64,000 nucleotides of DNA from Nonomuraea montanisoli. GTDB taxonomy: Bacteria; Actinomycetota; Actinomycetes; Streptosporangiales; Streptosporangiaceae. This document shows positions 59,380-64,000 of this stretch, piece by piece. Position numbers and translations under genes: made by a program. How positions within the stretch are numbered: the first letter of the stretch is position 1; each line of letters opens with the position of its first letter. Under the pieces are notes generated by a model. That model saw nothing but the letters and a program-made list of their open reading frames with translations. It ran no database searches and had not been told where the DNA came from. Where the stretch lies: NCBI RefSeq assembly GCF_013363975.1, contig NZ_JABWGN010000022.1, positions 1 through 64,000 of the forward strand, given 5' to 3'.

Positions 59380-59661
59380 TCACGAGCGCACGAGCCGCGC
59401 GATCGCGTCGGAGGCCTCCTTGACCTTGGCCTGCGCCTCGGGCCCGCCTTCGCGGGCGGCCTCGGCGACGCAGTGGGCCAGGTGCTCCTCCAGCAGGGAC
59501 AGGGCGAACGACTGCAGGGCGCTGGTGGCCGCCGACACCTGGGTCAGGACGTCGATGCAGTACTTGTCGTCCTCGACCATGCGCTGAAGCCCGCGGACCT
59601 GCCCCTCGATCCGGCGCAGCCGCCGGCTGTGGTCGTCCTTGCGTGCGGAGTATCCCGCCAT
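59380..59661 (-). CDS. csoR: Copper-sensing repressor CsoR
   Basis: The 93-residue all-helical repressor has RRLRRIEGQVRGLQRMVEDD and the Cu+ ligands Cys35 (KYCIDVL), His60 and Cys64 (EEHLAHCVAEA), the C-H-C set of CsoR proteins. It binds DNA when apo and releases it with Cu+. ATG at 59661 with AGGAGG upstream. It is the first gene of the copper unit, with the operator at 59705-59719 about 45 bases upstream. Confidence 0.92.
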   Translation of the reverse strand: MAGYSARKDDHSRRLRRIEGQVRGLQRMVEDDKYCIDVLTQVSAATSALQSFALSLLEEHLAHCVAEAAREGGPEAQAKVKEASDAIARLVRS

Positions 59662-59704
59662 CGCCGATCCTCCTCTCCCTTGCCGTACACCCACCCTAAC
59701 ACGG

Positions 59705-59719
59705 TACCCCCCTATGGTA
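59705..59719. promoter_or_regulatory. CsoR-type operator
   Basis: TACCCCCCTATGGTA is a GC-centred pseudo-palindrome with TAC/GTA ends, close to known CsoR boxes (TACCC...GGGTA). It is directly upstream of csoR on the minus strand and is in the expected place to control the operon. Confidence 0.7.
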
Positions 59720-59836
59720 TTTCCGACCTGTCGGATTTTTTCGCCCGCCGCCCCCGGGAAGCGGCCCACCTCGCGCGATCCCCCGGACCGGGGAGGGGTA
59801 GCGTCGCTACCAGAGGCACAGTCCGGTAGGAGGGAC

Positions 59837-60343
59837 ATGTCCGACGCCCGCGCGTCCGGCGCGCGCCGCCCGGCCGGCTCCGGCGCGGGTCCGCGCCCGG
59901 CGCCGCGACCCGAGCCGTGGGTGCGGCGCGCCCCCTGGGCCACGCTGGGCGCGATCTCCGTCGGCGGCGCGCTGGGCGCGCTGGCCCGCTTCGGCATCAC
60001 GCTCGCCCTCCCCCACCCGCCCGGCGGGTTCGCGTGGGCCACGTGGCTGATCAACGTGACGGGGTGCCTGCTGATCGGCCTGCTCATGGTCGCCATCACC
60101 GAGACGTGGCGGGTCCACCGGCTGGTGCGGCCCTTCCTGGGCATCGGCGTGCTCGGCGGCTACACCACGTTCTCGACGTACGTGGTGGACACGCAGAAGG
60201 CGCTGGAGGCCGGCGCGGCCCGCACGGCGCTGGCCTACCTGGCCGGCACCCTGGTCGCCGCGCTGCTCGCGACCCACGCGGGGGAGCGTCTGGGCCGTCT
60301 GGTGTTCGTCACCTGGCGCTCGCGAGGGGAGGAACGGCGATGA
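59837..60343 (+). CDS. crcB: CrcB-family fluoride channel subunit 1
   Basis: A 168-residue Fluc-type channel subunit with four membrane helices. Motifs: GGALGALARFGI, WLINVTGCLLIGLLM (the conserved Asn region), LGIGVLGGYTTFSTYVVDT (GGYTTFSTF). Fluc dimers export fluoride. The N-terminal 40 residues are a Pro/Arg-rich extension. ATG at 59837 with AGGAGG upstream. It overlaps the DUF190 gene (ATGA 60340-60343). No fluoride riboswitch was recognised upstream. Confidence 0.9.
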   Translation: MSDARASGARRPAGSGAGPRPAPRPEPWVRRAPWATLGAISVGGALGALARFGITLALPHPPGGFAWATWLINVTGCLLIGLLMVAITETWRVHRLVRPFLGIGVLGGYTTFSTYVVDTQKALEAGAARTALAYLAGTLVAALLATHAGERLGRLVFVTWRSRGEERR

Positions 60344-60804
60344 GACTCAAGGGCCCGGCGTTGCGCCTGACCGTCTACGTCGAGGAGGACGCCTCCTGGC
60401 ACCACAAGCCGCTCTACCACGAGATCGTGCACCGCGCCCGGCAGGCGGGGCTGGCGGGCGCCAGCGTGATCCGCGGCATCGAGGGGTACGGCGCCTCCAG
60501 CGAGCTCCACACCGCCCGCATCCTGTCGCTGTCGGAGGACCTGCCGCTGGCGATCGTGATCGTGGACACCCCGGACCGGATCCGCGCCTTCCTGCCGCAG
60601 CTCGACGAGTTGGTCAGCGAGGGGCTGGTGATGGTCGACGAGGTCGAGGTGATCCGCTACGCGGGCCGCGCGGCCGGGGACCCGGGCGAGACGGACTCCA
60701 GGGCCGGGGACCCGGGCTCCGGGGCCGGGGACCCGGGCTCCGGGGCCGGGGACTCCGGCGGCGCCAGGCCGGTGGACACGGGCGGGGGCGGACGCGACTC
60801 GTGA
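60340..60804 (+). CDS. DUF190 domain protein
   Basis: The 154-residue protein has a DUF190/PII-like core: LRLTVYVEEDASWHHKPLYH, then HRARQAGLAGASVIRGIEGY and a tail with repeated AGDPGSG units (residues about 118-138). DUF190 proteins are regularly encoded between or near crcB genes and may regulate fluoride export. The gene overlaps both neighbours by four bases. Confidence 0.88.
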   Translation: MRLKGPALRLTVYVEEDASWHHKPLYHEIVHRARQAGLAGASVIRGIEGYGASSELHTARILSLSEDLPLAIVIVDTPDRIRAFLPQLDELVSEGLVMVDEVEVIRYAGRAAGDPGETDSRAGDPGSGAGDPGSGAGDSGGARPVDTGGGGRDS

Positions 60805-61163
60805 CCGTGCTGCTCGTCGCACTCGGGGCCGCCGTCGGGGCTCCGCTGCGCTACCTGGTCGACCGGGCCGTGCAGTCGCGGCACGACACCGTGTTCCCGT
60901 GGGGCACCCTGACGGTCAACACGGTCGGCTCGATGATCCTGGGTTTCCTCGCCGCCGCGCCGGTGTCCGGGCCCGTCATGACCCTGCTGGGCACCGGCTT
61001 CTGCGGGGCGCTGACCACGTACTCGACGTTCGGGTACGAGACCGTGCGGCTGGTGCGCGACGGCGCCACGACGTACGCGGTGCTCAACGCGCTGGGCAGC
61101 GTGGCGGCCGGGCTGGGCGCCGCGTGGTGCGGCATGGCCGTGGCGCTGGCCCTGGCCCCGTGA
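60801..61163 (+). CDS. crcB: CrcB-family fluoride channel subunit 2
   Basis: A 120-residue Fluc subunit: GAPLRYLVDRAVQSRHDTVF, GTLTVNTVGSMILGFLAA and LLGTGFCGALTTYSTFGYE. Together with subunit 1 it likely forms a heterodimeric channel, as in bacteria with paired crcB genes. GTG at 60801 overlaps the DUF190 stop. Confidence 0.9.
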   Translation: MTVLLVALGAAVGAPLRYLVDRAVQSRHDTVFPWGTLTVNTVGSMILGFLAAAPVSGPVMTLLGTGFCGALTTYSTFGYETVRLVRDGATTYAVLNALGSVAAGLGAAWCGMAVALALAP

Positions 61164-61184
61164 CCGCCCGCCGTACCGGCCTCC

Positions 61185-61610
61185 TCAGAGGAAGGCGTAG
61201 CACTCCACCTCCGAGCGCCGGTAGGAGATCCCTCTGGCGACGGAGTCCCGGACGCAGGCGCGTTCGGAGGGGCCCAGCATGATCTTCCCGCACACCGTCA
61301 CCCCCGAGTAGGTGCGGCAGTCGAGCGACGGGTTCGCCGCGCCGACGTGGTAGGTCTGCCTGACGTCGTCGCGGCACCGCGTGCGCGCCGCCGCCGTGTT
61401 CGCGTACGAGCACTGGTGGAGCAGGATCTGGTACTGGCGCCTGCTGACGTCCTGGCCGTCGCCGTTGGCGCCCGCCGAGGCCAGGCCGCGGTTGTCGCCG
61501 TCGGCGCTCGCCGACCCCAGATCGCGCAGGTCGCCGTCGGCCCGCGCCGAGGAGGCGCACAGGCCCAGCATGACCACCACCCCGAGACCAGCGGCAACGA
61601 TCTTGTTCAT
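61185..61610 (-). CDS. Secreted Cys-rich protein
   Basis: The 141-residue protein has a clear signal peptide (MNKIVAAGLGVVVMLGLCAS, then SARA cleavage site) and a mature part with a degenerate SADGDNRGLASAGANGDG linker and six to seven cysteines (LHQCSYANT, TRCRDDVRQ, LDCRTYSGVTVCGKIM, ACVRDS, VECYAFL). The cysteines suggest a disulphide-stabilised exported domain. Family unknown. Convergent with crcB, 21 bases apart. Confidence 0.65.
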   Translation of the reverse strand: MNKIVAAGLGVVVMLGLCASSARADGDLRDLGSASADGDNRGLASAGANGDGQDVSRRQYQILLHQCSYANTAAARTRCRDDVRQTYHVGAANPSLDCRTYSGVTVCGKIMLGPSERACVRDSVARGISYRRSEVECYAFL

Positions 61611-61745
61611 GGCTCCCCCCACAAGCGGGATACCGCCCGCAATACCCCCCAAAACCCCACAATTCGCCTTCCCCGAGGGGACTCGGCGTGTCGCGCCGCG
61701 AGCCCCCGGCGGGGCCGGGGACCCCAGGGGGTCACGGTGCTGTCG

Positions 61746-62342
61746 TTACTCCTGGGGCCGGTAGCCCGTCTGGCGCAGGAGGGTGACCAGGTACGCCTTG
61801 ACCTCCCCGGCGGTCACCGTGTCCGGACAGGCCCCCAGGTGATGCAGGACGGCTCCCCCGAGGATCTGCTGGAGGGCGTCGAGGTCGGCGTCCGGAGACA
61901 GCTCGCCGCGCTCGCGCGAGCGGGCCAGCGCGGCGTGCTCGGCCGCCGCCCGGCGCGCCCCGTGCGAGTCGCGGTAGGCCCGCAGCAGCTCCGGATGGTC
62001 GTCCACGGCGCCGTAGAGGCGGCGGAGCATGCGGCGGTTGCGCGGCACGCTGAGGTAGAGAGCCCAGTCGTCCAGCATGGGGTCGATGCCCGGCCAGTCG
62101 ATGGCGCCCGGGGCGTGGTCCTGGTGGACCGACTCGATGGCCTGGATGAGCAGCGCGGTCTTGCCCGGGAACCTGCGGTAGACCGTGGCGCGGGTCACCC
62201 CGGCACGCTGGGCGACCTGCTCGATGCTCGTCTCGCTGGCGCCGCGCTCGATCAGCAGGTCGAGGGCGGCAGCGAGGACGGCCTCGTCCACCTGCTGGCT
62301 GCGAGGCCGCCCCGGCGGGCGCGGCACGCGGGTGGTGGACAC
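61746..62342 (-). CDS. TetR family transcriptional regulator
   Basis: The 198-residue repressor has the TetR helix-turn-helix: AALDLLIERGASETSIEQVA, then QRAGVTRATVYRRFPGKTALL. The C-terminal part is a TetR_C-like ligand domain. It is one base behind the SDR stop on the same strand and probably binds the palindrome at 63181-63203 in front of the operon. Confidence 0.9.
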   Translation of the reverse strand: MSTTRVPRPPGRPRSQQVDEAVLAAALDLLIERGASETSIEQVAQRAGVTRATVYRRFPGKTALLIQAIESVHQDHAPGAIDWPGIDPMLDDWALYLSVPRNRRMLRRLYGAVDDHPELLRAYRDSHGARRAAAEHAALARSRERGELSPDADLDALQQILGGAVLHHLGACPDTVTAGEVKAYLVTLLRQTGYRPQE

Positions 62343-62343
62343 G

Positions 62344-63159
62344 TCACCCGATCCTAGTCACCATGCGGTCGAACAGGCGGTCCGGTGTGAGCCCGGCGAA
62401 GGCGAGGATCGACCGGGCCAGGTGACCGGTCGGGTAGCGCAGCCTCGGCCGCCGCGTCTCCACGGCCTTGCGGATGGTCCGCGCCACCACCGCCGGATCG
62501 GACATCCCGGCCGCGGCCGCCCCCTCGCTCCTGCGGGCCATGGCCTCGGCCAGCCGGTGGTAGGCGCCGCTTCCGGAGAAGGCGCGCAGCTCGCGCGCCG
62601 CCTCCTGCTCGAACTCGGTCCTGACCAGGCCCGGCTCGACCACCACGACCTCGATGCCGAACGGCCGGACCTCCTGGCGCAGCCCGTCCGAGAACGCCTC
62701 CAGGGCGTGCTTCGAGGCGTGGTACCAGGCGACCATCGGCAGCGAGAACCGGCCGGCGATCGACGAGACGTTGACGATCCGGCCCGAGCGCCGCTCGCGC
62801 ATGCCGGGCAGGACGAGCTGGGCGAGCCGGGCCGCACCGAAGAGGTTGACCTCGAACAGCCGCCGGGCCCGCTCGACCGGGACGTCCTCGATCGCGCCGT
62901 GCAGCCCGGCGCCGGCGTTGTTGACGAGGACGTCGACGCGGCCCTGCTCGTCGAGGATCGTGCGCACTGCGCGCTCGGTGTCGGCCTCGCTCGTGACGTC
63001 CGCCCGCAGGACGTGCCCGCCGGCGGCGCGGATGGCCTCCATCCGCTCCACGCGGCGCGCGGCGCCGTAGACGACGTGGCCGGCGCGCAGCAGCTCCAGC
63101 GCGGTCGCGTGGCCGATGCCCGACGACGCGCCCGTGACGAGGCAGATCCTGGTCGCCAT
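62344..63159 (-). CDS. SDR family oxidoreductase
   Basis: A 271-residue short-chain dehydrogenase: VTGASSGIGHATALELL, VLVNNAGAGLHG, catalytic NVSSIAGRF and YHASKHALEAF. The C-terminal extension (PTGHLARSILAFAGLTPDRL) matches NADP-dependent retinol-dehydrogenase-like SDRs. ATG at 63159 is used; the longer frame to 63231 would cross the palindrome. Co-transcribed with tetR. Confidence 0.9.
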   Translation of the reverse strand: MATRICLVTGASSGIGHATALELLRAGHVVYGAARRVERMEAIRAAGGHVLRADVTSEADTERAVRTILDEQGRVDVLVNNAGAGLHGAIEDVPVERARRLFEVNLFGAARLAQLVLPGMRERRSGRIVNVSSIAGRFSLPMVAWYHASKHALEAFSDGLRQEVRPFGIEVVVVEPGLVRTEFEQEAARELRAFSGSGAYHRLAEAMARRSEGAAAAGMSDPAVVARTIRKAVETRRPRLRYPTGHLARSILAFAGLTPDRLFDRMVTRIG

Positions 63160-63180
63160 GGAAACCTCCAGTCCGGATTC

Positions 63181-63203
63181 AAATACAGAGGTGTACTGTA
63201 TTT
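63181..63203. promoter_or_regulatory. TetR-type palindrome between SDR-TetR operon and phosphotransferase gene
   Basis: AAATACAG (63181-63188) and CTGTATTT (63196-63203) are exact inverted repeats with a seven-base spacer. It lies in the 70-bp divergent gap, AT-rich compared with its surroundings, so one TetR dimer could repress both the SDR-TetR operon and the divergent phosphotransferase gene. Confidence 0.7.
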
Positions 63204-63229
63204 TAATCAAGCAAGAGATGGGATCTGCC

Positions 63230-64000
63230 ATGAGTGCCTATGTACTCGGTTTCCACGAGATCGACCGGACCGCACTCCCCCGGGTCGGCGGCAAGGGGGC
63301 GAACCTCGGCGAGCTGTCCTCGATCGAGGGCGTCCACGTACCCGGCGGGTTCTGCGTCACCACCGAGGCGTACCGGGCGGTGGTGGAGAGCGACCCGGCC
63401 GTCAGCGGCCTGATCGACGACCTCGCGGGCCTGCGGGCCGACGACCGCGCCGGCATCGCCCGGGCGGCCGGGCGGCTGCGCGGCACGGTCAGGGCCCTGC
63501 CCGTGCCGGAGGAGATCGAGAAGGACGTCACCCGCCGCCTCGCGGACCTCACCGCCGAGGCCGGGACCGGCGGCGACGTGGCCTGCGCCGTGCGCTCCAG
63601 CGCCACCGCCGAGGATCTGCCGTCCAGCTCGTTCGCCGGCCAGCAGGACACCTACCTGAACGTCCGCGGCGAGCGGGCCGTCGTGGACGCCGTACGGAGC
63701 TGCTGGGCCTCGCTGTTCACCGACCGGGCCGTCGCCTACCGCGTCCAGAACGGCTTCGACCACCGGGCGGTGCGGGCCTCGGTCGTCGTGCAGCGCATGG
63801 TCTTCCCCGACGCGGCGGGCATCATGTTCACCGCCGACCCGGTCAGCTCCAACCGCCGGGTGGTCTCGATCGACGCCGGGTTCGGCCTCGGCGAGGCGTT
63901 CGTCTCCGGGCTCGTGGACGCCGACAACTACCGGGTGCGCGACGGCCGGATCATCGGCAGGCGCATCGCCACCCAGAGCATGGAGCTGCGCGCCTCCGCC
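63230..64000 (+). CDS. rph: PEP-synthase/rifamycin phosphotransferase family protein, cut by window end
   Basis: 257 residues are visible. They match the ATP-grasp end of pyruvate-phosphate-dikinase-type enzymes: VGGKGANLGELSSIEGVHVP, GGFCVTTEAYR, VACAVRSSATAEDLPSSSFA, GQQDTYLNV, VVVQRMVFPDAAGIMFTADP and GFGLGEAFVSGLVDADNY. The SxIEGxxVPxGFCVTTEA order is typical of rifamycin-inactivating phosphotransferase, which adds phosphate to the drug using ATP. PEP synthase remains possible until the C-terminal His domain is seen. No rifamycin-associated element was found upstream; the TetR palindrome is there instead. Confidence 0.75.
   Translation, partial: MSAYVLGFHEIDRTALPRVGGKGANLGELSSIEGVHVPGGFCVTTEAYRAVVESDPAVSGLIDDLAGLRADDRAGIARAAGRLRGTVRALPVPEEIEKDVTRRLADLTAEAGTGGDVACAVRSSATAEDLPSSSFAGQQDTYLNVRGERAVVDAVRSCWASLFTDRAVAYRVQNGFDHRAVRASVVVQRMVFPDAAGIMFTADPVSSNRRVVSIDAGFGLGEAFVSGLVDADNYRVRDGRIIGRRIATQSMELRASA

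Noticed and set aside
59730..59836. Fluoride riboswitch before crcB
   Set aside because: I looked for the conserved fluoride aptamer segments and could not find them; a covariance-model search would be needed to exclude it.
63160..63229. Rifamycin-associated element before the rph-like gene
   Set aside because: The expected GC-rich 19-bp dyad is absent; the only strong dyad is the AT-ended TetR-like one.

Overview
The window is about 64 kb of very GC-rich DNA with dense genes, many GTG starts, many 1- to 4-base stop/start overlaps, Ser/Thr kinases with an extracellular sensor half, a GPP34 protein, a DUF6247/RelE-type pair and a probable rifamycin phosphotransferase. This fits a filamentous actinobacterium, most likely Streptosporangiales (Nonomuraea-like); the genus is inferred, not proven. 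No rRNA, tRNA or CRISPR array was recognised.

Region 1 (1-3.4 kb) is an accessory edge of lower GC: the start of an IS5-type transposase, a SUKH immunity-type protein, a broken tyrosine integrase, a membrane protein, a histidine phosphatase and an unknown protein. Region 2 (3.4-18.8 kb) holds small metabolic, transport and regulatory units: an M20 dipeptidase with its MFS transporter, a MerR-controlled SDR, a LysR/MFS divergon, a lone GyrB-like ATPase, a 2H phosphoesterase, NadE, and a secreted tripeptidyl-aminopeptidase-like enzyme behind a strong inverted repeat.

Region 3 (18.8-23.5 kb) is the most unusual part. An AT-rich palindromic island with the tail of a dead MOSC gene is followed by a 538-residue protein that joins a uracil-DNA-glycosylase-like domain to an R-S-ExE ADP-ribosyltransferase. 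A macro-domain protein, the fold that removes ADP-ribose, is transcribed divergently from it. The shared intergenic DNA carries six exact-period 34-bp repeats, and two further repeat blocks follow the macro gene. This looks like a DarTG-like toxin/antitoxin or anti-phage module with a novel architecture.

Region 4 (23.5-35.5 kb) is rich in single-gene units: GNAT and VOC proteins, a shikimate-kinase-like enzyme, DinB, an amino-acid permease coupled to GPP34, MerR regulators, a DUF6247/RelE-like toxin-antitoxin pair and an MFS exporter. Region 5 (35.5-47.4 kb) has a MerR-STPK pair, a molybdopterin oxidoreductase lacking the usual Fe-S cysteines with a small helical partner, and a coherent extracytoplasmic flavin unit (ferric-reductase-like protein, FMN-binding protein, ApbE) divergent from a two-component system; the gap between them carries two opposed pairs of 11-bp-spaced half-sites.

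Region 6 (47.4-55.8 kb) groups stress and redox genes (DUF1918, universal stress protein, GCS2 ligase, PLP decarboxylase), a second STPK, a DUF305 lipoprotein and VanW. Region 7 (55.8-64 kb) has a complete copper operon (csoR, copZ, a His-rich exported protein, copA) with a visible CsoR box, a crcB-DUF190-crcB fluoride operon, a secreted Cys-rich protein, and an SDR-TetR operon divergent from a partial rifamycin-phosphotransferase gene with a TetR-type palindrome between them.
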